Assembly: GCA_964369385.1 (NCBI GenBank)
Contig: CAYJEY010000005.1
Location: forward strand, 1-64,000
DNA length: 64,000 nucleotides
Direction: 5' to 3'
Source: CALVGQ01 sp964369385
GTDB lineage: Bacteria > Bacillota_I > Bacilli_A > Erysipelotrichales > Erysipelotrichaceae
The notes beneath the pieces were generated by a model that saw only the letters and a program-made list of their open reading frames with translations, made no database searches and had not been told where the DNA came from. This document shows, in pieces, positions 53,107 to 61,400 of this stretch. Within the stretch, counting starts at the first letter, position 1. Every line of letters begins with the position of its first letter. The translations under genes and the position numbers were made by a program.

Positions 53107-54480
53107 CTAGTCGATCCAAGCCAATTCCGGCGATGGAAGATATGATGTTGCGCGTGGATATCCAATACGTGTAATGTTCATTAAGTGGTCAAAGTTTAAA
53201 TTTCCTGAGAAACTATTGTTTCCCCATGATCCACAACCAAGTGTAGTCGTTGGTGTAAAACCATTTGTAGGTGATCCCCCACCTGTAGTTCCTGCGGGTT
53301 GATTTACAATACAACGAGAAACAGAACATTTTATTGCAACATATTCAACATGTTTTTTTGTATTAGAATGAACAGATACACTATGTCCTTTTCCTTCAGC
53401 TTCAAGATTTGCCACCATCTGCTCCACACCATCTTCAAATGTCTTATAAGACATAATATTGATAACTGGACACATTTTTTCTCGACATAATACATCGGCA
53501 TGACCAATTCCTTTTGCGCTTGCCCCAATTACTCGTGTTGTCGAGGGAACTTCAATTCCACAAATTTCGGCAATCTTCGTTGCTGGCATTCCCACTGCGT
53601 CTCTTGAGATTGGCCCTTCATTTGGGAAGATTCCTTCTCTTAACTTATTTACTTCAGTTTCTTGTGTTAGATAGTATCCACCTACTTTTTCAAATGCTTT
53701 GATGAAGTCATCAAATTGGTCTTCTTGTACAAATACAGTTTGTTCTCCCAAGCAAATGAGTCCATTATCAAAGCGTCGGCCATGCAAGATTTTAGATGCT
53801 GCATCTTCTAAATTTGCATCTGTATCAACGATACACTGCACATTCCCTGCACCTACTCCATAAGCTGGTTTTCCACTGGAGTATGCTGACTTCACCATCC
53901 CCATACCTCCTGTTGCTACAGTTACATCACAACTAGCCATCAATTCATTTGTAGCTTCGATGGATACACCTTCCAAGCACAATACTAAATCCTCTGGAAA
54001 GCCTAATTTTTTTAGTTCTATACGAAATAATGATACAAGGTGTTTTGTAAGATTTACTGCCCTTGGATGTGGTGCGAAAATTACCGAGTTCCGTGTTTTT
54101 AGTGAAAATGCTGCATTAGACATGGGTGTTACAACTGGGTTCGTCGATGGAACAATACTTGCAACGACCCCCATTGGTTTTGCCACTTCAATAATTTGTA
54201 GTTCTTCATTCTCGTTAATGATTCCTACTGACTTTTTATTTTTTAAACTATGCCAAATTTGAGATGATTTATTTTTACACTTTGCAATTTTATCTTCTAA
54301 ATCTCCCATACGAGTTTCCTCATATGCCATTGTTCCTAACTCAACTTGGTGGTCATAAACTACTCTTAACACCGCTCTTGTTGCTGCATCAGCTTGTTCT
54401 TGTGTTGCAAATTCAAATTGTTTTTGTGCGGCTCTTGATCGTGCTACTAATTCTTCGACTGTTGTACATTGTTTTTCCAT
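53107..54480 (-). CDS. CoA-acylating aldehyde dehydrogenase
   Basis: A 457-residue NAD-dependent enzyme of the EutE/PduP/AdhE-N family that oxidises an aldehyde to its CoA thioester. The catalytic cysteine is in RRFDNGLICLGEQ, with GVVASIVPSTNPV and VATGGMGMVKSAYSSGKPAYGVG as cofactor segments. It has no N-terminal microcompartment targeting helix and there are no shell-protein genes, so the pathway is cytosolic. It precedes the CoA ligase genes by 18 bp; together they would turn an aldehyde into an acid plus ATP. Confidence 0.92.
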   Translation of the reverse strand: MEKQCTTVEELVARSRAAQKQFEFATQEQADAATRAVLRVVYDHQVELGTMAYEETRMGDLEDKIAKCKNKSSQIWHSLKNKKSVGIINENEELQIIEVAKPMGVVASIVPSTNPVVTPMSNAAFSLKTRNSVIFAPHPRAVNLTKHLVSLFRIELKKLGFPEDLVLCLEGVSIEATNELMASCDVTVATGGMGMVKSAYSSGKPAYGVGAGNVQCIVDTDANLEDAASKILHGRRFDNGLICLGEQTVFVQEDQFDDFIKAFEKVGGYYLTQETEVNKLREGIFPNEGPISRDAVGMPATKIAEICGIEVPSTTRVIGASAKGIGHADVLCREKMCPVINIMSYKTFEDGVEQMVANLEAEGKGHSVSVHSNTKKHVEYVAIKCSVSRCIVNQPAGTTGGGSPTNGFTPTTTLGCGSWGNNSFSGNLNFDHLMNITRIGYPRATSYLPSPELAWID

Positions 54481-54502
54481 GATTTTTCTCCTCTATTATT
54501 TT

Positions 54503-55912
54503 TTAAATTGAACTAAATAACGGCCAATATTGAATGAATAAATATCCTACTGCAATTGCTAGGGCAATGTTCATCAAGGTGGCGATACTTCCATATTTCA
54601 TTAACTTGTTGGCGTTCAATCCATAGCCAACTGGAATCGCTTGCCAACTAATAGGTAATACAAATATTCCACTAAATCCGTACACAAGCACCATGATATA
54701 AGGTACGGCGTTGATATCAAGATTTAGACAGAAACTTATTAAGATAGGAATGATTACTGCTGCCCCCGTCGTTGAACTTGTGACCTCAGATATGACTTTA
54801 ATCGCAACGACAAACACAATGAGTGTTGTGAGTCCACCATCAAGTGACATTGTAGTTATAATGTCAGCTAAGCTAGATGCTGCACCTGACTCATTAATTA
54901 GTGCTCCCGCTGCAAATCCTCCTGCAAAGCAAATCATCATTGACCACATAAGTTTTTTCTGTGCTGTTTCAAATGTAAGTAATGGTTGAGCATCTTTTCC
55001 ACAAATTAAGAAATTCAGACATCCTACACTAAGAAATAAATAAGCAGGTACTAATCCTGGAAGAGCATCTGCATACATAGGTCTAAGCAGTGATCCAACA
55101 ACGGCAAACACAAATGTCAGCATACATAATTTTTCTTCATATTTGATTGGACCCAACTCTTTATAACTAGTTCTAAAGAATTCTTTTGAACCTTCTAATG
55201 CTTTCACTTCATTTGGAATACGACTGATATATAGATACAGTACTAGTAAAGACAAAATTATAAATGGAATGACTCGAATAATCCAATCCATATACAGAAC
55301 CTCTGTCCCTGTATATTCTTGAATCAAATTAATTGCAACTAAATTCATCGCACCGCCCATGGGTGTTCCCATTCCTCCAATTCCTACTCCCCATGTGATA
55401 CAAAACAGAATCGGTACAGCAGGAGATGATTTAGGAATATCCCCATGTCCTGCTGCTGCTAGCATTGCACATGCAATAGGTACAAGTAAGGCTGCAACAA
55501 TCGTGTTGGGTAATACGGAAGAAAGTAAAGCACTAATACAAAGCCATACAATAATTTGAGATTTCATTGAAGTTCCAATGATAGATAAACACTTTAATGC
55601 AATACGGCGATCTAGGCCGATCTTTGACCAAGGCATAATGAGTAAGCTCGATCCAAAGATTAATATGATACTTTCACTTGAATATTTTGAAATGACACTT
55701 GTCATTGGAACCATATTCAAGAACGCATTGGCAACAATAGGTATCATCCCTGTAACAGCCATATTGACTGGACGCTTAATCCACCAATAAATCATCCATA
55801 GCAACGTTCCTACAGCTTGCGCTCCCCCCAAACTCAATACATCTTGTAATGCAAATGTAGCCACAACTAACAACATAGGACCTATGATAAGCTGTATCTT
55901 TCTATTATTCAT
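54503..55912 (-). CDS. SLC13/DASS-type anion:Na+ symporter (second copy)
   Basis: A 469-residue paralogue of the transporter at 43872-45296, with the same motifs (GGMGTPMGGAMN, SEVTSSTTGAAVIIP, ISWQAIPVGYGL). It is the first gene of the transcript transporter-ALDH-SucC-SucD, which suggests it imports the pathway substrate. GGGAG lies about 8 bp before the ATG. cre-like sites and an inverted repeat lie upstream. Confidence 0.85.
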   Translation of the reverse strand: MNNRKIQLIIGPMLLVVATFALQDVLSLGGAQAVGTLLWMIYWWIKRPVNMAVTGMIPIVANAFLNMVPMTSVISKYSSESIILIFGSSLLIMPWSKIGLDRRIALKCLSIIGTSMKSQIIVWLCISALLSSVLPNTIVAALLVPIACAMLAAAGHGDIPKSSPAVPILFCITWGVGIGGMGTPMGGAMNLVAINLIQEYTGTEVLYMDWIIRVIPFIILSLLVLYLYISRIPNEVKALEGSKEFFRTSYKELGPIKYEEKLCMLTFVFAVVGSLLRPMYADALPGLVPAYLFLSVGCLNFLICGKDAQPLLTFETAQKKLMWSMMICFAGGFAAGALINESGAASSLADIITTMSLDGGLTTLIVFVVAIKVISEVTSSTTGAAVIIPILISFCLNLDINAVPYIMVLVYGFSGIFVLPISWQAIPVGYGLNANKLMKYGSIATLMNIALAIAVGYLFIQYWPLFSSI

Positions 55913-55927
55913 AATTCCATCTCCCTT

Positions 55928-55964
55928 TGGTAACGCTTACATTTTATCAACTAAAGCGCTTTCC
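55928..55964 (-). promoter_or_regulatory. Tandem cre-like sites (CcpA)
   Basis: Read on the minus strand, TGTAAGCGTTACCA (55928-55941) matches the cre consensus TGNAANCGNTNNCA at every fixed position. GGAAAGCGCTTTAG (55951-55964) has the typical AAAGCGCTTT core but mismatched ends. Both lie between the predicted promoter region and the transporter start, where CcpA would act as a roadblock or block initiation. Catabolite repression of the island is the likely meaning. Confidence 0.65.
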
Positions 55965-55968
55965 TATA

Positions 55969-56034
55969 AGTAGTACAACTACTGATATTTTTCATAAGGA
56001 GTATTACTTATATAAAAAAAAATTACTTATATAT
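55969..56034 (-). promoter_or_regulatory. Operator region shared with the GRE transcript
   Basis: 55969-55983 is an inverted repeat AGTAG-TACAA-CTACT. Next to it, 55990-56013 (TTTCATAAGGAGTATTACTT then ATAT) closely resembles 50954-50979 upstream of the activase gene. A second ATTACTTATAT follows at 56022-56032. On the minus strand the shared core reads ATATAAGTAAT with a TCC and TATGAAA to its 3' side. A likely target for the LuxR-type protein encoded just beyond. Confidence 0.5.
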
Positions 56035-56045
56035 TAGAAATTTCA

Positions 56046-56074
56046 CAAAAAAAAAGATGCGATTTATTCGCATC
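56046..56074 (-). terminator. Terminator of the DsbA-like gene
   Basis: GATGCGA (56056-56062) and TCGCATC (56068-56074) pair perfectly around a 5-nt loop; on the minus strand eight or more T follow. The loop contains the stop codon of the DsbA-like gene. Confidence 0.9.
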
Positions 56075-56687
56075 CATTTATTCCACAAGTCATTCCTTGA
56101 GCTTGTTCAATATATTCATCATGTAATATCTTTTCTAGTTGTTCAACATTGTGATATCCACTAAATGTTTTTCCATTTACTAGAATAGCAGGTATTCCTT
56201 CATTACTTAATTTGGCCTTGTTCTTATAGTTTTCTTCCAATTGTTTTTGAAAATCTGGAATTTGCTTATGAAATTCATTTAAATCAAGACTCAAAGACTT
56301 CAGTATAGATTCAATCCATGTTATATCTGAGATATCTTTTTCTTCTACATAAAAGCTATGATAGACATGCTGATTATATTGTTCTGCCTGTCCACATTGT
56401 AATGCAAATAAATATCCCAAGAAAGTATTTGTCGTGTAAGGATGAGGACTCATCCATGGAAGTTTCATCTCTACTCCTAATCGTGTTGCCTCTGGTGAAA
56501 TGACTTCATGAAACCTCTTTAATCTCATCTCATCATTCATTGGATCTACTTTTGGTATAGGTGGCCTTCTTAACTCAAATGGAAGCATTTCTACTTCTAG
56601 GTCATATTTTTCTTGAAGTTGTCTTATAACTTCCTTTTGTATGTAACAAAATGGACAGACGTAATCTGAAACTACTTTTATTTTCAT
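56064..56687 (-). CDS. DsbA/FrnE-family thiol oxidoreductase
   Basis: A 207-residue cytoplasmic protein with a thioredoxin fold and helical insertion. The active site VCPFCY (CxxC near residues 11-14) and the cis-Pro loop NEGIPAILVNG are intact, and it ends with a second pair, TCGINGCE, seen in one FrnE-like subgroup. No signal peptide. It follows the LuxR gene by 2 bp. Possible roles are disulfide control of a sensor or repair under oxidative stress; the link to the catabolic island is positional only. Confidence 0.87.
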   Translation of the reverse strand: MKIKVVSDYVCPFCYIQKEVIRQLQEKYDLEVEMLPFELRRPPIPKVDPMNDEMRLKRFHEVISPEATRLGVEMKLPWMSPHPYTTNTFLGYLFALQCGQAEQYNQHVYHSFYVEEKDISDITWIESILKSLSLDLNEFHKQIPDFQKQLEENYKNKAKLSNEGIPAILVNGKTFSGYHNVEQLEKILHDEYIEQAQGMTCGINGCE

Positions 56688-56689
56688 GT

Positions 56690-57793
56690 TTATCCCTCTT
56701 TTTTATCTAGAAAGCGGTACAGTTCATGTCTTCGTGTTACTTCACATTTTGCATAAATATTTTGTACATGCTTTTTAATCGTATGATAGCTCACAACTAA
56801 CTCTTCCGCAATTTCATTGTATGTTAATCCTTCATACATCAACTGAGCTACCTTTTGTTCTGTTTTTGTTAATTTCACAGGTAATTTTGTATAATCATTT
56901 TGTTTTTCATTTTCATTTCTATTAATTGTAATCCAATAATAGCGATCAATAATTTTATTAGAGTAGTGCTGATCATGAATTTGTATCTTAAACTGATAAT
57001 CCTTAACCATCCGTGTTTTAGGTAATGCATGATCATGTTCATCAAAATCTGTTCCTAAAATCAAATGAAGCCAGTGATTCTTCTTCCCATACTCCATTTG
57101 CGACTCTATACTTTCTCCTAATATTTCTTTTAAGTAACTTAATGCTTGGTCATTGTAGCTCAATATATGTAAAAAATCATCTGTTACAATAAATGCCTTT
57201 TCCCCCAACTCAATAACACGACTTTGAATTGAAGATATAATTTTACTTTGCTCATGCTTTTTGTAAGTTTTGTAACTATTCGCAATAAAGACATACAAAT
57301 CTTCTAAAAACTCAATCTCTTCTTGAGTGAAATCCCCTTCTTCTTTCGTTCTACAAAACATTACTTCAATATAAGCATTCATTCCAAATGCCATTGTTAC
57401 CGTATAATGTGCTTGATAATTTTTTTCAAGCATTTTTACATAACTGGATTGGTCATAGTTATCTTTAATTACTTGTGATGAAACATATAGCCTTGGTTCA
57501 ATATCGAAATATGTTAATCCATCACGTACCGCATCATCGTAAATTAACTTACGAATTGAACTACACTCGACTGCATTTTTTAAATCATCATTCTCATTGC
57601 TTAAGATTAAACTATTTTCGCCTTTGACAGATAAAAACTGATTATCCAAAGTATAATAAAAAATTCGTGCTTTGTTTAATCCAAAATTTCGTTCAATTGA
57701 ACTAAGTAAGCTATTTGTAAAGAATTCTTTAGCAGATAATTGACGATCAGTAATTTCTGATAAGAAACTCACAATTTTAATCGCTTGACTCAT
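56690..57793 (-). CDS. LuxR-type regulator with GAF/PAS-like sensor region
   Basis: A 367-residue regulator. The N-terminal region (about 1-190) looks GAF-like and a middle region (about 195-300) PAS-like; neither has a motif that reveals the ligand. The C-terminal LuxR HTH is clear (KLTKTEQKVAQLMYEGLTYN and VSYHTIKKHVQNIYAKCEV). Solo LuxR proteins of this type usually activate adjacent catabolic genes. The chosen ATG at 57793 has AGGT 6 bp upstream and GGGG further out; an ATG at 57823 would add ten residues but overlaps the -10 box. Confidence 0.83.
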   Translation of the reverse strand: MSQAIKIVSFLSEITDRQLSAKEFFTNSLLSSIERNFGLNKARIFYYTLDNQFLSVKGENSLILSNENDDLKNAVECSSIRKLIYDDAVRDGLTYFDIEPRLYVSSQVIKDNYDQSSYVKMLEKNYQAHYTVTMAFGMNAYIEVMFCRTKEEGDFTQEEIEFLEDLYVFIANSYKTYKKHEQSKIISSIQSRVIELGEKAFIVTDDFLHILSYNDQALSYLKEILGESIESQMEYGKKNHWLHLILGTDFDEHDHALPKTRMVKDYQFKIQIHDQHYSNKIIDRYYWITINRNENEKQNDYTKLPVKLTKTEQKVAQLMYEGLTYNEIAEELVVSYHTIKKHVQNIYAKCEVTRRHELYRFLDKKEG

Positions 57794-57821
57794 TATTACC
57801 TCAACCCCTTTAAATAAAAAC

Positions 57822-57850
57822 ATTTTACCATGCTTGTTCTATTGAAACAA
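57822..57850 (-). promoter_or_regulatory. Promoter of the LuxR-DsbA operon
   Basis: On the minus strand TTGTTT (57845-57850), 17 bp, TAAAAT (57822-57827). The spacer holds an inverted repeat TTGTT/AACAA that could serve autoregulation. Confidence 0.55.
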
Positions 57851-57867
57851 TAAATTATTTTTTAAAA

Positions 57868-57892
57868 AAAACAACATCTTTTATGATGTCGT
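57868..57892 (-). terminator. Terminator after the pilin-like gene
   Basis: On the minus strand ACGACATC (57885-57892) pairs with GATGTTGT (57871-57878) around ATAAAA, with one G-U pair, followed by eight T. It lies just past the stop codon of the pilin-like gene. Confidence 0.82.
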
Positions 57893-57899
57893 CTCTTTA

Positions 57900-58511
57900 T
57901 TATGGTGCAGCAATCGCATTAACTCCTAAGTCTAGCCATAGATTAACACTTCCAACTCCTGCTGCTCCGTTACCAGCGAGTGCAATTTCACCCGTTGATG
58001 TGTTAACGTGGAAATAAAACTTAGATGAAAGGGCAATATTACTTTGCGCCTCTGGTAACTTAGCCCACCAACCTGATACTTCTCCTGCTGATGTTACTTC
58101 AGTTATATCACTCTCGGCAATACCAAGAGATGTAAACATATCTTTCGCAAAGGCTTCAATTGCATCACGATTACTTACCGCAACATCTCCTCGTTCACTG
58201 ATAATCGATTCTCTTACAGGAGGAGCAGTAAATAATACACATAGATGATCATGAAATGCTGCTGTTTCACTAAGTGTGTCAGTTGACCAAAATACTACAA
58301 AAAACTGATTTGCTGGTACATCATTTTGTGGATTAGCAGCAGCAAGCACTGCAGAATCCATGATATTTGTCGCTAATTGCAGATCATTAGATTCTCGGCT
58401 TCTCTCTACATATTGAAGATATGATGGTGCAAGTACAGTTGCAAGAACTGCAATAATCGCCACAACAATGATTAATTCAACTAGAGTAAAACCTTTATTA
58501 TTTTTCATCAT
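57900..58511 (-). CDS. Orphan type IV pilin-like protein
   Basis: A 203-residue protein with a textbook class III signal: short basic leader, GFTLVELIIVVAIIAVLATV with cleavage after Gly and Glu at mature position 5. The rest is a globular pseudopilin-like head rich in Ala and Ser. No prepilin peptidase, ATPase or other pilus gene is in the window. The start (58511 or 58508) lies inside the 3' end of aspA with a 14-bp overlap, and the Shine-Dalgarno GGAGAAGGA is made of aspA codons, so the two are co-transcribed and probably coupled. Confidence 0.85.
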   Translation of the reverse strand: MMKNNKGFTLVELIIVVAIIAVLATVLAPSYLQYVERSRESNDLQLATNIMDSAVLAAANPQNDVPANQFFVVFWSTDTLSETAAFHDHLCVLFTAPPVRESIISERGDVAVSNRDAIEAFAKDMFTSLGIAESDITEVTSAGEVSGWWAKLPEAQSNIALSSKFYFHVNTSTGEIALAGNGAAGVGSVNLWLDLGVNAIAAP

Positions 58512-59961
58512 TTTCCTTCTCCTTTTTCATTTTAGCTTTTTTATTTAGTATTTTTCTACCTGGAATACCTGGTTTTGTCATCGCATTAATATCTAGAATT
58601 TCATCCAATTCTCCTTGAGTTAGTAAGCTATTTTCAAGAATAAGTTCTTTTAACTTACGATTTTCAAGTAAGGCTTGTTTAGATAACTTAGAAGCTTCAC
58701 TATATCCAATATGTGGAGCTAGTGCTGTTGCTGTACCTAGTGAAATGTCTACAAGATTTTCACAATGCTCTCGATTAGCACGAATTCCAATGATGCAGTT
58801 TTCTCTTAGTGTATGACATGCCCTGGCACTGATTTCAATGCTTTGAAAAAGATTATAAAACAAAACTGGTTCAAATACATTTAACTCCATTTGTCCTGCT
58901 TCTGCTGCTTTTAAGATTGTTAAATCATTTCCAAATACTTGGAAACAAACTTGATTCACAACTTCAGGGATAACTGGATTAACTTTACCTGGCATAATAG
59001 ATGACCCTGGCTGGCGTGCAGGAAGTTGGATTTCACCAAATCCTGTTTTTGGCCCAGAAGACATTAAACGTAAATCATTTGCCATTTTTGATAAATTTAC
59101 ACATAATGTTTTCAAAGATGAACTTGCCCATACAAATGGATCTACATTACGTGTACCATCAATTAAATCTCTTGTGCTTGTAAGTTCGAATCCTGTGATT
59201 TCGCATAAAATTGGTGTTAAAAAACGACGATAACGCTCATCTGCATTAAGACCCGTACCTACTGCAGTCGCTCCCATATTGGTTGCCCTTAAGACAATAA
59301 ATGCTTGTTTAATACGTTTAGAATCACGAATAAGTGATGTAGCAAAGGCATGAAACTCTTGTCCCATACGAATCGGCACAGCATCTTGAAGGTGTGTTCT
59401 ACCAAGTTTTATCACATCATTTAATTCATGTGCCTTTTCTAGTAATGCTTCAGTTAGTGCATCTACTTCTGCTAATAATTCTTCTACTAAGAATAAGCAT
59501 GTCAATTTACCTGCTGTAGGAAATACATCATTTGTGCTTTGCCCAAAATTAATGTGATCATTCGGATGAATATAAGTATAAGTTCCTAATTCATAACCTG
59601 CTAACTGTCCTGCGCGATTTGCAATCACTTCATTGGCATTCATATTAACACTTGTTCCAGCACCACCCTGTATAGCATCTGTAATAAACCAATGATTTAA
59701 CTTCCCATCGATAATTTCATCACATGCTTGTACGATATATCCCAATCTCTCCTCATCCAACACTCCGCATTTATGATTTGCCATTGCGCTCGCTTTTTTA
59801 AGCATCCCTAGTGCTTTGATCATGATTGGGTGTGTCGAGCTTCCCGTAATATTAAAATTACTTAGTGCTCTTGTCGTTTGTGCACCATATAATGCATCTT
59901 TTATTACTTCGATTGAGCCTAATGAATCTTTCTCAATGCGATATTCTTGTTTACTTATCAT
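58498..59961 (-). CDS. aspA: Aspartate ammonia-lyase
   Basis: Converts L-aspartate to fumarate and ammonia. The 487 residues have the fumarase/aspartase signature GSSIMPGKVNPV (about 317-328), TNMGATAVGTGLNA and the GRTHLQDAVPI motif. A Lys/Glu-rich tail (about 16 residues) extends past the usual end and encodes the pilin gene's ribosome site. Fumarate made here could feed anaerobic reduction. AAGGAA precedes the ATG at a longer distance; the region 59962-60052 upstream shows no sure promoter. Confidence 0.94.
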   Translation of the reverse strand: MISKQEYRIEKDSLGSIEVIKDALYGAQTTRALSNFNITGSSTHPIMIKALGMLKKASAMANHKCGVLDEERLGYIVQACDEIIDGKLNHWFITDAIQGGAGTSVNMNANEVIANRAGQLAGYELGTYTYIHPNDHINFGQSTNDVFPTAGKLTCLFLVEELLAEVDALTEALLEKAHELNDVIKLGRTHLQDAVPIRMGQEFHAFATSLIRDSKRIKQAFIVLRATNMGATAVGTGLNADERYRRFLTPILCEITGFELTSTRDLIDGTRNVDPFVWASSSLKTLCVNLSKMANDLRLMSSGPKTGFGEIQLPARQPGSSIMPGKVNPVIPEVVNQVCFQVFGNDLTILKAAEAGQMELNVFEPVLFYNLFQSIEISARACHTLRENCIIGIRANREHCENLVDISLGTATALAPHIGYSEASKLSKQALLENRKLKELILENSLLTQGELDEILDINAMTKPGIPGRKILNKKAKMKKEKENDEK

Positions 59962-60052
59962 TTTAAATCCCTATTCTTTCCTTATAAATCTTAACTTATT
60001 TCTAGTTAAAATGAAAGCACTATCAACTTACTTGTGTTTATGTATCAATTAA

Positions 60053-60085
60053 AAAAGCTACAGTTATTTCTCTAACTATAGCTTT
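60053..60085 (-). terminator. Terminator after the PTS EIIB gene
   Basis: AAAGCTACAGTTA (60054-60066) pairs with TAACTATAGCTTT (60073-60085) with one mismatch around 6 nt; on the minus strand six T follow. It ends the transcript of the EIIB gene, 7 bp after its stop. Confidence 0.88.
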
Positions 60086-60091
60086 CAAGGA

Positions 60092-60397
60092 CTATTTATT
60101 ATATTCTTTTACAAGTTCTTCTGCAAACTTAACTACATTTTCACCATTCATTAGACCATAATCTGCACCTTTTATTAATGCAACCGGTGTAGCTCCGCCT
60201 ACAAGTTGGGTTAATTCTTCAAGCTCAAATGCAATTTGTGGACCAAGCAATAATACATCAAAATTTCCTAGTTGCTCTTTAACATCATTCTTACTTGCCG
60301 CCCAAATCTCATAGCCTTTATCTGCTGAAGCTTTTTTCATTCTTTCCACTAGCATATTAGTTGACATACCATATGCACACGCTAACATTATTCTCAT
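60092..60397 (-). CDS. PTS EIIB component, lactose/cellobiose type
   Basis: A 101-residue phosphocarrier of the CelA/ChbB family; the phospho-cysteine is Cys7 in MLACAYGMSTNML, and LLGPQIAFELEEL is a family segment. It appears intact, but its membrane partner EIIC upstream is a broken remnant and no EIIA of this family is in the window. It lies 4 bp after the glycohydrolase-family gene. Confidence 0.87.
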   Translation of the reverse strand: MRIMLACAYGMSTNMLVERMKKASADKGYEIWAASKNDVKEQLGNFDVLLLGPQIAFELEELTQLVGGATPVALIKGADYGLMNGENVVKFAEELVKEYNK

Positions 60398-60401
60398 TTT
60401 A

Positions 60402-61400
60402 TTATCCTCCTATTAGTTTAGCATAATTTTCTATCATATTCTTTATATTAATCCCCGGATTTTGCTCACATACGAAGCTCTTCCAATCTTCTGGCAGATT
60501 TTGATATCCTTCTTTTGCAGCCATAATTGCCCCAGCTAAAGCTGCCATAGAGTCTGTATCTCCTCCTACATTAATCGCAACTTTTAATGTTTTATATAAG
60601 CTTCCTTTCGTTGATGCAATGATACCATATACAGCTGCAATACTCTCCCAAGTTTCCATGTTTGTGCCTATTTTCTCATCTATAGTTTGAAGTAACTCAC
60701 TATAATTTTCAATCTTTTCACACAACGATATTGCAGCTTCTATTCGATAACTTACTAAAGGACCAATTGTTCCTCTTCCGATTGAAATCAATTCTTTTTC
60801 TGTTTTTCGTGCAGCATGAATTCCGGCTTCAAATATTTCAGAGTAACTAACACCATCTTTCAAAGCAATTGTCAAACTTGCAGCATGCGAGTTATAATGA
60901 GTAGGATAAGACATGCTTATTGCATACTTTCTTGCTAATTCAACATCACCTCTAGCTAGCAATGCTATTGGTACTACCTTCATTGCTGCTCCATTTGTTG
61001 CCTGTCCTATAAAGTTTGTCTTAACACCATTTTCAATTGCGAGTTTTACATCTTCTTTTAAATATTCAATCGCCTTTTTCGTAGTTCTTCCCGAAAATTT
61101 AAAATAATATTGATCTTGTGACCACTCTATAATTGCATCCTTTGCAATTTTATTAGTAAAACACCCCTCATTATTTATAACATGTTTCATTACATAGTAT
61201 GACGATCCAAAATCATCTGTTACCGTCCCTAAAATCCCCCCCATATTCAAAAATCTTTCATTTTCTATATATGAATCAAGTTGACATGAATATAATTTAT
61301 CAATTTGTTCTAATGACATAAATTCTGTTAATGCACCAAGTGAATCACCTATTGCCGCTACATATAAAACTGTTTTTGCTTTATCCTTTAAGTTCTGCAT
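60402..61400 (-). CDS. ADP-ribosylglycohydrolase family protein
   Basis: A 332-residue all-helical enzyme of the ARH/DraG superfamily. Both magnesium motifs are present: TDDFGSS near residue 60 and GGDTDSMAALAGAI near 285, with AAIGDSLGALTE at the start. Members cleave N- or O-glycosidic bonds to ADP-ribose or related nucleoside sugars. Encoded between EIIC and EIIB of a PTS, it more likely processes a nucleoside-like or ribosyl phosphosugar brought in by that PTS than a modified protein. GGAG lies 8 bp before the chosen ATG; the EIIC remnant's original stop (61381-61383) overlaps the gene start. Confidence 0.83.
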   Translation of the reverse strand: MQNLKDKAKTVLYVAAIGDSLGALTEFMSLEQIDKLYSCQLDSYIENERFLNMGGILGTVTDDFGSSYYVMKHVINNEGCFTNKIAKDAIIEWSQDQYYFKFSGRTTKKAIEYLKEDVKLAIENGVKTNFIGQATNGAAMKVVPIALLARGDVELARKYAISMSYPTHYNSHAASLTIALKDGVSYSEIFEAGIHAARKTEKELISIGRGTIGPLVSYRIEAAISLCEKIENYSELLQTIDEKIGTNMETWESIAAVYGIIASTKGSLYKTLKVAINVGGDTDSMAALAGAIMAAKEGYQNLPEDWKSFVCEQNPGINIKNMIENYAKLIGG

